64,000 nucleotides of DNA from CAZNOG01 sp964574635 (GTDB lineage Bacteria; Bacteroidota; Bacteroidia; Flavobacteriales_D; Cryomorphaceae): NCBI GenBank assembly GCA_964574635.1, contig CAZNOG010000011.1, positions 1 to 64,000 on the forward strand, written 5' to 3'. The notes under the pieces are model-generated. The model was given only the letters and a program-made list of their open reading frames with translations. It had not been told where the DNA came from and ran no database searches. This document shows, piece after piece, positions 53,783 to 62,621 of the stretch (the stretch's first letter is position 1; the number at the start of each line of letters is the position of its first letter). The position numbers and the translations under genes were made by a program.

Positions 53783-54588
53783 TATCCTCTCCCTTTCTTT
53801 ATCGCCGCCCGCACGCTTCCTTCGGATTTCAGCAAGGCGTTGGCTTCGGCGTATTCCACACCCAAACCGTCCATGACCATTTTGGTTCCGCGATCGACGA
53901 GCTTTTTATTGCTCAACTGCATATCGACCATTCTATTGCCCTCCACGCGCCCCAAGCGAATCATCACCGCGGTGCTGATCATGTTCAGCGCCATTTTCTG
54001 GGCGGTGCCCGACTTCATGCGGGTGCTGCCGGTCACGTATTCCGGCCCCACCTCGATGACGATGGGATGCTCCGCAGCCTCCGCCACGGGGCTACCCGGA
54101 TTGCAAGTGATCGCACCTGTGAGGATTCCTAGTTCACGCGCTTTGCGCAGGGCACCCACCACATAGGGTGTGGTTCCCGAAGCGGCTATGCCGATCAAGG
54201 TGTCGCCTTTGTCGATTTTGTGTTCCTGCAAGTCTTTCCACCCCGCTTCCTCATCGTCTTCCGCAAACTCAACCGCCTTGCGTATGGCGGAGTCACCACC
54301 GGCGATCAGCGCGACGACCATGCCGTGGGGCACACCGAAGGTCGGAGGGCATTCGGAGGCGTCCACCACCCCCAATCGGCCACTGGTGCCGGCGCCGATG
54401 TAAAAGAGCCGCCCGCCCGTTGTCATGGAAGGGACGAGGGCCTGGACCAATGCGGATATCTCGGGGATGCATTTCCGAACCGCGGGGGCCACCTTGGCGT
54501 CTTCGTCGTTGATCTCGGTCAGAATTTGATCGACCGATTTGTGCTCCAAACCGTCGTAGAGCGACGGTGACTCGGTTATTTTCTTCAT
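53782..54588 (-). CDS. murQ: N-acetylmuramic acid 6-phosphate etherase
   Basis: 268 residues. MurQ cleaves the lactyl ether of MurNAc-6-phosphate, giving GlcNAc-6-phosphate and lactate in cell-wall recycling. SIS domain with RLFYIGAGTSGRLGVVDASECPPTFG (ligand-binding and the catalytic Glu region), IAGGDSAI, LIGIAASGTTPYVVGAL and VTGSTRMKSGTAQKMALNMIST. Slightly shorter than the ~300-residue norm at the C-terminus but with all motifs. Starts an overlapping pair with the hypothetical protein. Confidence 0.95.
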   Translation of the reverse strand: MKKITESPSLYDGLEHKSVDQILTEINDEDAKVAPAVRKCIPEISALVQALVPSMTTGGRLFYIGAGTSGRLGVVDASECPPTFGVPHGMVVALIAGGDSAIRKAVEFAEDDEEAGWKDLQEHKIDKGDTLIGIAASGTTPYVVGALRKARELGILTGAITCNPGSPVAEAAEHPIVIEVGPEYVTGSTRMKSGTAQKMALNMISTAVMIRLGRVEGNRMVDMQLSNKKLVDRGTKMVMDGLGVEYAEANALLKSEGSVRAAIKKGRG

Positions 54589-54712
54589 GGTGCGAATTTA
54601 GGAAGGGCGGTTGACATCCCACCACCCGAGGGCCGGCATGAAGGGGAGGATGCGGTGGTGGATTTTCGGCGTCGAGCCCACTCAGTCTTTGGAACGGGAT
54701 TTTTGGCCAAGA

Positions 54713-54740
54713 AAAAACCCACCTGAATCGGTGGGTTTTT
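54713..54740 (-). terminator. Terminator after the T9SS esterase-like gene
   Basis: AAAAACCCACC/GGTGGGTTTTT, perfect 11-bp stem, 6-nt loop, T run on the minus strand. Confidence 0.9.
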
Positions 54741-54763
54741 CCTGAAGTAAAAAGTTTCTTCAA

Positions 54764-56518
54764 TTAGTTGAACACGATTTTTTTGGTGATGCGGTTGTTG
54801 TCGTAGATCACCTGCAGGAGGTACAGCCCGTCGTTGAGGCCATTCCTCTCGATCGTGTATACGTTTGCGTTGACGTCCTCTTTGCGCACCAACCTTCCTG
54901 TGATATCGGTGATTTCAACTGCGCGGATCACGTCCGAGGCATTGCGCAAGGTCATCGACGAGCCCGAGGGGTTGGGGAAGACGGTCGTGCGGTCGTTCAA
55001 TTCACGGTCGGTAACCGAAGTGGCGCAGGGGTTGCCATCCAATCCGAGCACGCACATGATGCGGGGATTGACGTACCCTTGCACGGTGTCGATGTAGGCC
55101 AAACCTTTCGTCGGTCCCATGTCGGGGTGTCCCAGCAGGGAGATGGCGTGCAATTCCGACGCGTCGTAGGCGTCGTCACCCGAGAGTCCGAGCATGGCGT
55201 TGGTACCCGCTACCACGGCCTCGAGAGTGGCAAAATCCCACCAATCCCAAGGTGCACCTTCATTGGTGAATCGGTTGCCGTTGATGGTGTTGATGGGCAA
55301 AACGATGGGGAAGAGTCCGTCGGCGTTGGGGTCGATGGTCATCGTGGGCTGCGTGGGCAGGATGTATTCGAAAGATTGACCGTAGAGCGACCGCGCGCGG
55401 TCCGTGTACGGGTCGTTTCCATCGGGAATGTTCGAGAACGCGCTGTTGTTTCCGAAGTCGTTCGCCGCGGGGATGAACACGTTGGCGCCGGATACGTCCA
55501 CGACGTCTTCGTTGGTGGTCGGTACAACTACGGTTCCGTCGTCGAAAGGTGCGAAGGGATCCCTCACGCAGTGGATGGACACCATGGGGATGTCGCCTTC
55601 TTTCAACCAGGAAAGATCGGCCAGCGCTCCGCCGGAATTCACCGCCATTTTCACTTCTCTTGAAATGCCCGCTTGCTGCAAGGGGTCCGGAAGACGAATG
55701 GCCCCCGGCCCGCCGTCGATGGAGCCGTCTACGGCTTCGAGGACATAGGGCAGCCCGTTCTCACCGATGAATTTGTCGATGGCCACTTCGCTGTCGTAAT
55801 CATCCAGCGTAGCGTAGGCCAAAGCGACGTATCCACCCGACCCTTGTCCGAAGAGGACGATGTTTTCGGGATCGATGCCGTAGGGGTCACCTTGTGCGAC
55901 GGTCGAACGCATGTAGCGCACGGCGGTCTGGGTGTCGTGGATGGCGCGGTAAACGGCTTGGAGCAAGGTTCCCCGACGCACGTCCGGGTCTTCGGAAATG
56001 GGGTTCCATCCCAGGCGGTAATTCAAGGCGATGGCCACGTATCCTTTCTTCGCCCACTTCTTGCAGTGGTTCACCACGGCGCTGTCTCGCTTGGATCCCA
56101 TGGGGCTTCCATTGATGATTTGCGGTAGGAAGTTGCCCGTGTGCAAATAGACGATCACGGGACGATCGGTTTCCGTGTCTTCCGCCGGAGGCGTGTAGAT
56201 GTCGATGTCCATCGGGTAGAGCTTCAGAGCGGTGTGCTGCTCTTCCGGCAGCTCGTTGTTCCCCACAAAGTAATTCAAGGGAACGTCTTCGCCATCGGCC
56301 ATGAATGCATTCACCGCAGCCATGTCGGCGCCGAATTGTGTCAAATTCGAAAAATTACTCCGCAAAGCGTCTACGTTGAAACCGATGGGTATGTCGGGGT
56401 GGAATTCGTAGCTGTCGAAGATGGGATCCACGTACCGCGTGTCTTGCGCAACCGATGCCGAGGATAAAAATGTGGTCGCGACCAAGGTCAAGCAACCAAA
56501 ACGTAAAAGTTGTTTCAT
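54764..56518 (-). CDS. Secreted alpha/beta-hydrolase (carboxylesterase-like) with T9SS sorting domain
   Basis: 584 residues: signal peptide 1-24, alpha/beta-hydrolase domain about 80-470 (RPVIVYLHTGNFLPQI for the oxyanion strand, ALNYRLGW, AVRYMRSTVAQG, LFGQGSGGYVAL) and a C-terminal sorting domain (TVFPNPSGSSMTL ... LNDGLYLLQVIYDNNRITKKIVFN). The nucleophile elbow reads GQGSGGY instead of the usual GESAGG, so activity is uncertain. Family members with this elbow occur in Bacteroidota. Monocistronic. Confidence 0.82.
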   Translation of the reverse strand: MKQLLRFGCLTLVATTFLSSASVAQDTRYVDPIFDSYEFHPDIPIGFNVDALRSNFSNLTQFGADMAAVNAFMADGEDVPLNYFVGNNELPEEQHTALKLYPMDIDIYTPPAEDTETDRPVIVYLHTGNFLPQIINGSPMGSKRDSAVVNHCKKWAKKGYVAIALNYRLGWNPISEDPDVRRGTLLQAVYRAIHDTQTAVRYMRSTVAQGDPYGIDPENIVLFGQGSGGYVALAYATLDDYDSEVAIDKFIGENGLPYVLEAVDGSIDGGPGAIRLPDPLQQAGISREVKMAVNSGGALADLSWLKEGDIPMVSIHCVRDPFAPFDDGTVVVPTTNEDVVDVSGANVFIPAANDFGNNSAFSNIPDGNDPYTDRARSLYGQSFEYILPTQPTMTIDPNADGLFPIVLPINTINGNRFTNEGAPWDWWDFATLEAVVAGTNAMLGLSGDDAYDASELHAISLLGHPDMGPTKGLAYIDTVQGYVNPRIMCVLGLDGNPCATSVTDRELNDRTTVFPNPSGSSMTLRNASDVIRAVEITDITGRLVRKEDVNANVYTIERNGLNDGLYLLQVIYDNNRITKKIVFN

Positions 56519-56592
56519 GTTTCGGATGATTTTAGGTGAATACTTCCTGAAGTCCTGAAAATGGAGGTCTTCTGTGGGTCAATGTATGAAAT

Positions 56593-59520
56593 TTATCTGT
56601 TCATCCACTCATACACAATGGAAAAATAAGCCATCCTCCCTATGAATGGACCGCCGTAAACGGTGTAAACCCGGTTGTCGGTGAGATTGGAGGCGCCTAC
56701 TTTCAAGGTGGTGTTGTATTTCTTGAAATCGAAGGACAAAGCGGCGTCCAACAGCGAATACCGGGGCACGTACCCGGTAAACTGCGGGCTTCCCTCGTAG
56801 TGGAATCCGTCAATCCATTTGTAATTAACGCCAAAGCCCCAATTCCTCAACTTGAAAGACCCGAAGTCCGTGAAGAGATCCCTGGCGTTGATGCCCACGT
56901 TAAACTTGTATTCGGGGGTGTTGAACGCCGGAATGATGGGGTCGTCCTGCCCGGTCATGAGCTTGTTCCATGAAAAGTTGGTGACCAAAGCGTAGTTCTT
57001 CGCGAAATAGTAGTTCACACCCACGGAAAAGCCGTGTGTAGTCACGATCTTATCGGCGTTTACGGCCACCCTGTACACCTGAATGCTGCTGGGATTGGGC
57101 AAGGGGTTGTTGGGTGTGTAGGGAATGTCCACGCCGATGTTGTACCCGATGAAATCTTCGTACCGACTGAAATAATACGTCGCGTCGACGTAGATTTTGT
57201 CGTAGAGCGTTCCCCGGTAGCCGATTTCGAACGTGCGCACTTTCTCGGGTCTGATGGGGTCGAGATCGTAGTATTCCAACGCGTCGTAATTGAATGAGGT
57301 CGATAGATTCCGGGCGTTGTTCACAGATTCCGGCGTGGCGAGGGAATCAAAACCCGTCAAGTTTCCGATGAGTATGGCGCGGCCCACATCGTAATGCAGG
57401 TACTGGTCGGCCAGGGTGGGGTTGCGCAAAGCCGAAGAAACCCCGAACCGAACGGTGTGGTGCTCGTTGATTTGGTACACCGCCGACAGGGCGGGCGATA
57501 CCACGGCGTCGAAATTTTGGTTCTTGTCCATGCGGATCGTGCCCTTCAACTGCAATTGATCGTTGATCAGGTTGTGCTCGTAGCCGGCGTACACTCCGAA
57601 CTCCCAATTGGTGATTTTCCTATAGCTCGAATCCACTTTTACGGTGTGCCTCTCGCCCAGGCTGTCCACCTCGATGCGCCTCGTGTACCGGAGGGTGTCC
57701 GAGAAAATCGTTCCTTTCGAATCGGGGGTGTAAATGCGGCCGCTCGCACCGACGGTGAATTTCCCGTTCGGCGTGTGGTAATTGTACTCTCCCTGCCCGT
57801 GATACAGCGCCGACTTATCGTAAAACCTCGAACCGTTGTTGGCGAAGAGCCTTCCGGTTACCTCCTGAAACAGGGAGTCGAATCGCTGGGTGCCCGGTCT
57901 GAAAAAAGGTTCTTCGCCCGGCCCCGGCGAATTTTCCGTCAAGTACCGCACCTCGTCGTTGAAGGCTTGCATGATGTCGGGGTGGGCCGCCATCCAAGCT
58001 TGTTGGTCGGCATTTATGGTATTCCTCCATTCCATCATCGCGGCTTGGTACTCATCAGTGGTCGGGTAGTCGCCAAAAGAAGGGCGCGTGTCGTCGTATT
58101 GCCCGTTCCCCGCGTGTGGCATGCCCAAGTCGAAGAGTTCGTTTCGTTTCAGGTAGTAGAAGCTGCGGTAGTCCTTGTAGTAGTTACCTTGCATTTTGGC
58201 CGCGTCTGACATGATGGCGGCGGTTTGAACGATGTCGTACGAGTCGCCTGCGTCTTCGTGCGTGGAGTAAAACCGCAGGAAAAACGTGTCGTCTTTCTTG
58301 AGCTCGATCTTGTTTTGAATGAATTGGATGTTGCGCAAGCTGATGCGGTTGTCGCCTTGGTACACCGTGGTGCCGGTGCTGTAATTCAAGCCGTAATTCA
58401 GCTCGAGGTCATCCTTTATCTTGTAGTAAAGTCCGAGGTTGGCCTTGGCGTTGCGGGTGTCGTAATCGGCCAAGTCGATCTCGCGGTAGCCGCTGCGGTA
58501 AATGCGTCCTAAACCCGGAATGCTGAATTCCCGGGAGTAATCGTTTCCGCCCACCGTCACTTCGTCGCCGTACCTGTTTACCGCGTCCCAGCCGGAAAAA
58601 TTCCCCGCCGGATCGGGAGTGCCGTCCGAGGCCGCGTAGTTCTCCGCTTCCCAGTCGTTGGCGGTCAAATAAAAGAGGTTGATTTTGTAGCCGAATTTGT
58701 CCTTCCCCTCCTTGTTTTTGATCACGTCGGCCCAGCGCACGGCGCCCTCGAACAGCGATCGCTCACCAATTTTCACCGAGGTGGTGAGGCCGGGAAACAA
58801 AAACGGACTCTTGGTGCGCATGTCCACCACGCCGTTGAAGGCCGCGGGACCGTAATACGCGGAGCTGGCACCGGCGATGATATCCACCGACTGCACGTCG
58901 ATGTCGCTCACACCCAAGAAATTTCCCAAAGAAAAGTTCAATCCGGGCGATTGGTTGTCCACTCCGTCGATCAGTTGGAGTGAGCGCACGGGCGAAGTGC
59001 TGTTGAATCCCCTTGTGTTGATGATTTTAAAGCCCATCGAGGCCGAAGTCACGTCCACCCCCTTCAGGTTGCCCAAACTTTCGTAGAAACTGCCCGAGGG
59101 GGCTTCCTTGATGGCGATGACGTCCATCGATTCTACGGTGAGCGGAGCTTGTCGGGTTTTTTCGCTGATCCTGCTGCCCACAACTTCCACTTCGCTGATC
59201 ATCACTTGGTTGGGTTCGAGCAAAATGTCAATGGGTTTCGAGAACTCCACCACATCCACTTCCCGTGTCAGATACCCCACGAAATTGATCACCAGGGTAA
59301 CGGGGGGATTCACCTCCAACCGAATGGAAAAACGCCCGTCGATATCCGTGACCGCCCCCTGTGTCGTTCCCTTGAGCTGCACCGTCGCGCCGATGAGCGT
59401 CTCTTTCGTCCGCGAATCGTAAACCGTCCCCTTGATCGTGCCCTGACCCATCACATCGACGCTACACAGGCTCCACGCAAGGATAAAAACCAAAATGCAG
59501 TTATTCCCTCTATTTCTCAT
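56593..59520 (-). CDS. TonB-dependent receptor with carboxypeptidase-regulatory-like domain
   Basis: 975 residues from the ATG at 59520 (MRNRGNNCILVFILAWSL signal). A carboxypeptidase-regulatory-like domain about 26-115 (IKGTVYDSRTKETLIGATV, GAVTDIDGRFSI), a plug about 120-245 (INTRGFNSTSPVRSLQLIDG, VDIIAGASSAYYGPAAFNG) and a large beta barrel. Bacteroidota receptors of this size take up peptides, glycans or siderophores; no SusD partner or other clue is adjacent. A hairpin lies just before the start codon. Confidence 0.9.
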   Translation of the reverse strand: MRNRGNNCILVFILAWSLCSVDVMGQGTIKGTVYDSRTKETLIGATVQLKGTTQGAVTDIDGRFSIRLEVNPPVTLVINFVGYLTREVDVVEFSKPIDILLEPNQVMISEVEVVGSRISEKTRQAPLTVESMDVIAIKEAPSGSFYESLGNLKGVDVTSASMGFKIINTRGFNSTSPVRSLQLIDGVDNQSPGLNFSLGNFLGVSDIDVQSVDIIAGASSAYYGPAAFNGVVDMRTKSPFLFPGLTTSVKIGERSLFEGAVRWADVIKNKEGKDKFGYKINLFYLTANDWEAENYAASDGTPDPAGNFSGWDAVNRYGDEVTVGGNDYSREFSIPGLGRIYRSGYREIDLADYDTRNAKANLGLYYKIKDDLELNYGLNYSTGTTVYQGDNRISLRNIQFIQNKIELKKDDTFFLRFYSTHEDAGDSYDIVQTAAIMSDAAKMQGNYYKDYRSFYYLKRNELFDLGMPHAGNGQYDDTRPSFGDYPTTDEYQAAMMEWRNTINADQQAWMAAHPDIMQAFNDEVRYLTENSPGPGEEPFFRPGTQRFDSLFQEVTGRLFANNGSRFYDKSALYHGQGEYNYHTPNGKFTVGASGRIYTPDSKGTIFSDTLRYTRRIEVDSLGERHTVKVDSSYRKITNWEFGVYAGYEHNLINDQLQLKGTIRMDKNQNFDAVVSPALSAVYQINEHHTVRFGVSSALRNPTLADQYLHYDVGRAILIGNLTGFDSLATPESVNNARNLSTSFNYDALEYYDLDPIRPEKVRTFEIGYRGTLYDKIYVDATYYFSRYEDFIGYNIGVDIPYTPNNPLPNPSSIQVYRVAVNADKIVTTHGFSVGVNYYFAKNYALVTNFSWNKLMTGQDDPIIPAFNTPEYKFNVGINARDLFTDFGSFKLRNWGFGVNYKWIDGFHYEGSPQFTGYVPRYSLLDAALSFDFKKYNTTLKVGASNLTDNRVYTVYGGPFIGRMAYFSIVYEWMNR

Positions 59521-59523
59521 GGC

Positions 59524-59549
59524 TAAGGGTGTGTAATAACGCACCCTTA
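59524..59549 (-). promoter_or_regulatory. Leader hairpin at the receptor start codon
   Basis: Stem TAAGGGTGCG/CACACCCTTA on the minus strand (10 bp with one G-U) with a 6-nt loop, ending three bases before the ATG at 59520. It could hinder ribosome access; no ligand-binding class is recognised. Confidence 0.45.
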
Positions 59550-59716
59550 CGGGTACAACCGTCGACCAAAATAGGAAATAGATTCCAAACTTCACACGGT
59601 ATCCGATCAATGCCTTCGCATTGAAAGTCAGCCGATTAGTTATTTGGCGGGATGGCCGGAATACCTCCTTCAACGAATAATAATCACCGCGGGAGGAGCC
59701 GGCCACGTGCGGATGC

Positions 59717-59737
59717 TTAGGGTTTTCGTGGGTGTGA
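59717..59737 (-). repeat. Dispersed motif, copy 7
   Basis: Minus-strand GTCACACCCACGAAAACCCTA (one change in the core) lies 56 bp after the E1 stop, same orientation. Confidence 0.6.
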
Positions 59738-59792
59738 CGTCCGCCTCGAATGTCCTACTCAGGCACGGCCGGGATTTCGCCTCACCCGGCCG

Positions 59793-62189
59793 TCACAACT
59801 CGGGAAAGTCCTCGGGACGAGCTTCTCGCATTATGTCGTAGACCGCCTCGACGATGTCTTCGATTCCGGGCTTGGAGAAGTAGTCGCCGTCGCTGCCGTA
59901 TGCAGGCCTGTGCGCCTTGGCCGTCAGGGTTACCGGTCGGCTGTCGAGCTGTTCGTAACCGCGTTGTTCGTTGAGGATTTTGTCCAGGATGAAAGCCGAT
60001 GCGCCTCCGGGCACGTCCTCGTCAACAACCAGCAAGCGGTTGGTTTTCTTCAGGCTTTCCACGATGTCGTGATTCAAGTCGAAAGGCAACAATGTACGCA
60101 CATCCACCAACTCCACGGAAATGCCCATGTCGGCCAAAATGCGCGCGGCTTCCACGGCCAAATTGAACGTGGCTCCGTAAGATACCAAAGTGAGGTCTTC
60201 ACCCTCCCTTACCACTTCGGGAATTCCGAGAGGGACGGTGAATTCGCCCAAATTGGCGGGCAACTTTTCCTTGGTCCGGTAGCCGTTGAGCACTTCCACC
60301 ACCAGAGCGGGGTCGTCTCCTTGGAGCAGCGTGTTGTACATTCCGGCCGCGGTCACGGCGTTTCTGGGTACGCAGACGTATATGCCGCGAAGCGCGTGGA
60401 TAATGGCTCCCATGGGCGAACCGGAGTGCCAGATTCCTTCCAAGCGGTGTCCTCGCGTGCGAACGATCACCGGGGCTTTTTGTCCTCCCTTGGTTCGGTA
60501 GTGCAGCGTCGCCAGATCGTCGGTCATGATCTGGAGTGCGTAGTACAAATAGTCGAGGTACTGGATTTCGGCGATAGGGCGCAGGCCGCGCATGGCCAAC
60601 CCGATGCCCTGGCCCACGATGGTGGCTTCCCGGATTCCGGCGTCGGAAACACGCAGTTCACCGAAGCGATTCTGCATGTCTTCCATGGTTTGGTTCACCC
60701 CTCCGATCTTGCCGGTGTCCTCGCCGAAGGTGAGCACTCCCGGATATTTTGTAAACAGGGCCGAGAAGTTGTCGCGCAGTACCAAACGCGCATCCACTTC
60801 CTTGCTGTCGTCGGAGTATTCGGGCTTTACTTCGGGTACTTTCAGGGCGGAGTAATCGCTCTCGGAGTACAGATGGGAACTGTAGCGGTCCCTATTGGCC
60901 TCGAGACTGTCGTCTATCCATTGCCGCAAGGAATCCCTCACGGAAGAATTTTCTCCCCTCAACAAGTACAGCGCCCGACGCGCCGCGCCCAATACGTCTT
61001 TGCGAATCGGGTTGGTAATGGAACGCAGATTGTCTGCGAGCTCCTTCACGCCCTCGTGTTCGCTTTCCGAAAGAATTGAAACGATTTCGTCGCGTTCGGC
61101 GACCAAGGCATTGCGGAAATCTTCCCACGCCGCTTTCTGTTCTCTCTTCACGAAGGCTTTGGCCTCTTTTTCGATTTCGTCCAGCTCTTCGGCCGAGGCG
61201 AGGTCGTGCTTGAGCATCCACTCCCGCATCTTGACGATGCAGTCGTACTCGGCGGCCCATGCAAGGCGTTCCTTCGATTTGTACCGCTCGTGAGATCCCG
61301 ACGTCGAATGGCCTTGGGGTTGGGTGACTTCTTCCACGTGGATGAGCACGGGAACGTGTTCGGTGCGCGAGAGCTCGACGGCCTCTTCGTAAGTTTTCAC
61401 CAAGCGCGGATAGTCCCACGCCTTCACGTTGAATATTTCGTATCCGGCTTCGTTCTCCGTTCGCTGAAAACCCTTCAGCACCTCGGAGATGTTCGACTTT
61501 GTGGTTTGGTATTCCTTGGGCACCGAAATGCCGTAGCCGTCGTCCCACACCGAAATGACCATGGGAACCTGCAGCACGCCGGCGGCGTTAAAGGTCTCGA
61601 AAAACAAGCCTTCGCTGGTACTGGCGTCGCCGATAGTGCCGAAAGCCACCTCGTTGCCCCCGTCGGTGAATTTGTGCGCATCCTCGGGAAGGGTGTTGAG
61701 GTTGCGGTAGATTTTGGAGGCTTGGGCCAATCCCAAAAGTCGGGGCATTTGCCCCGCCGTGGGGGAGATGTCGGCCGAAGAGTTTTTCTGCTCCGTCAAA
61801 TTTCGCCAAGAACCGTCGGCATTGAGGCTTCGGGTGGAAAAGTGCCCTCCCATCTGCCGTCCGGCGCTCGCCGGTTCCAATTCGGGGTCGGGATGGGCGT
61901 ACAAGGCTGCGAAAGCTTGTCGAACCGTCAATTTCCCGATGGCCATCATGAAGGTCTGGTCACGGTAGTACCCCGACCTGAAATCCCCATTGCGAAACTG
62001 CTTGGCCATGGCGATTTGAGGAACTTCTTTACCGTCGCCGAAGATGCCGAACTTCGCTTTTCCGGTCAGCACTTCCTTCCTGCCGAGCAGGGAGGCTTCG
62101 CGGCTTTCACATGCGAGTTTGTAATCGGCCAATACCTCCTCGATGAAGGTCTGATCGGGCGTGGTCAATTGTTCTTGCTCTCGTTTCAT
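59793..62189 (-). CDS. 2-Oxoacid dehydrogenase E1, fused alpha and beta subunits
   Basis: 798 residues from the ATG at 62189. The alpha-type half (TPP domain) shows GTIGDASTSEGLFFETFNAAG then VWDDGYGIS and a HSTSGSHERY loop; the beta-type half shows TFGEDTGKIGGVNQTM, GIREATIVGQGIGLAMRG, RTRGHRLEGIWHSGSPMG and DEDVPGGASAFI. Fused E1 of this type decarboxylates branched-chain 2-oxoacids or pyruvate with TPP, passing the acyl group to E2. The substrate cannot be set from sequence. A TATCTTTG box 21 bp upstream gives a short leader. Confidence 0.92.
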   Translation of the reverse strand: MKREQEQLTTPDQTFIEEVLADYKLACESREASLLGRKEVLTGKAKFGIFGDGKEVPQIAMAKQFRNGDFRSGYYRDQTFMMAIGKLTVRQAFAALYAHPDPELEPASAGRQMGGHFSTRSLNADGSWRNLTEQKNSSADISPTAGQMPRLLGLAQASKIYRNLNTLPEDAHKFTDGGNEVAFGTIGDASTSEGLFFETFNAAGVLQVPMVISVWDDGYGISVPKEYQTTKSNISEVLKGFQRTENEAGYEIFNVKAWDYPRLVKTYEEAVELSRTEHVPVLIHVEEVTQPQGHSTSGSHERYKSKERLAWAAEYDCIVKMREWMLKHDLASAEELDEIEKEAKAFVKREQKAAWEDFRNALVAERDEIVSILSESEHEGVKELADNLRSITNPIRKDVLGAARRALYLLRGENSSVRDSLRQWIDDSLEANRDRYSSHLYSESDYSALKVPEVKPEYSDDSKEVDARLVLRDNFSALFTKYPGVLTFGEDTGKIGGVNQTMEDMQNRFGELRVSDAGIREATIVGQGIGLAMRGLRPIAEIQYLDYLYYALQIMTDDLATLHYRTKGGQKAPVIVRTRGHRLEGIWHSGSPMGAIIHALRGIYVCVPRNAVTAAGMYNTLLQGDDPALVVEVLNGYRTKEKLPANLGEFTVPLGIPEVVREGEDLTLVSYGATFNLAVEAARILADMGISVELVDVRTLLPFDLNHDIVESLKKTNRLLVVDEDVPGGASAFILDKILNEQRGYEQLDSRPVTLTAKAHRPAYGSDGDYFSKPGIEDIVEAVYDIMREARPEDFPEL

Positions 62190-62209
62190 TTTCGGCTTCT
62201 TTCTGGGTG

Positions 62210-62217
62210 CAAAGATA
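62210..62217 (-). promoter_or_regulatory. -7 promoter box for the E1 gene
   Basis: Minus-strand TATCTTTGCACCC, 20 bp before the ATG. Confidence 0.65.
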
Positions 62218-62295
62218 TACATTCCCGAAGGTAATCACCCATTGAAAGCGCGCCGGAAAGGGCGAGAAGGCGGTGTGCCGCCGAAGCCGGGCCGA

Positions 62296-62523
62296 TCAAT
62301 ACTTTCCCACCCAAACTTTGGGCATGAACTGTGGCAATTGGTAAGGTTCAGTGGTTTGCACCTGTTTCTTCTGCTTCGCTTGTTGAGATTCCAAGTCGGC
62401 GGAAGACACCCCCGCGAAGAGGTAAACGAAGGCCAGGGCCAAAAGGAGGAACATCCACAAATCTACGGTGCCTATGCCGTTTGAAGAGGTGGTTGCGTGC
62501 GAGTACTTGGTTCTGTTTTTCAT
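62296..62523 (-). CDS. Small single-pass membrane protein
   Basis: 75 residues from the ATG at 62523. A polar Thr/Ser start is followed by one membrane helix (VDLWMFLLLALAFVYLFAGVS, trimmed here as positions 20-40) and a Gln/Lys-rich tail ending PQFMPKVWVGKY. The leader before it is A/C-rich (CCAACCC repeats). No family recognised. It sits between the PspC-domain gene and the E1 gene on the same strand. Confidence 0.55.
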   Translation of the reverse strand: MKNRTKYSHATTSSNGIGTVDLWMFLLLALAFVYLFAGVSSADLESQQAKQKKQVQTTEPYQLPQFMPKVWVGKY

Positions 62524-62621
62524 GGTTGGTTGATTTAAGGGAGGTTGGGTTATGAATGGAAATCGTGTGGTTGTTTGGGTTGGTTTGCCCGTGGTGGGTT
62601 GTTCGTTGGTGCGCACGGAAT

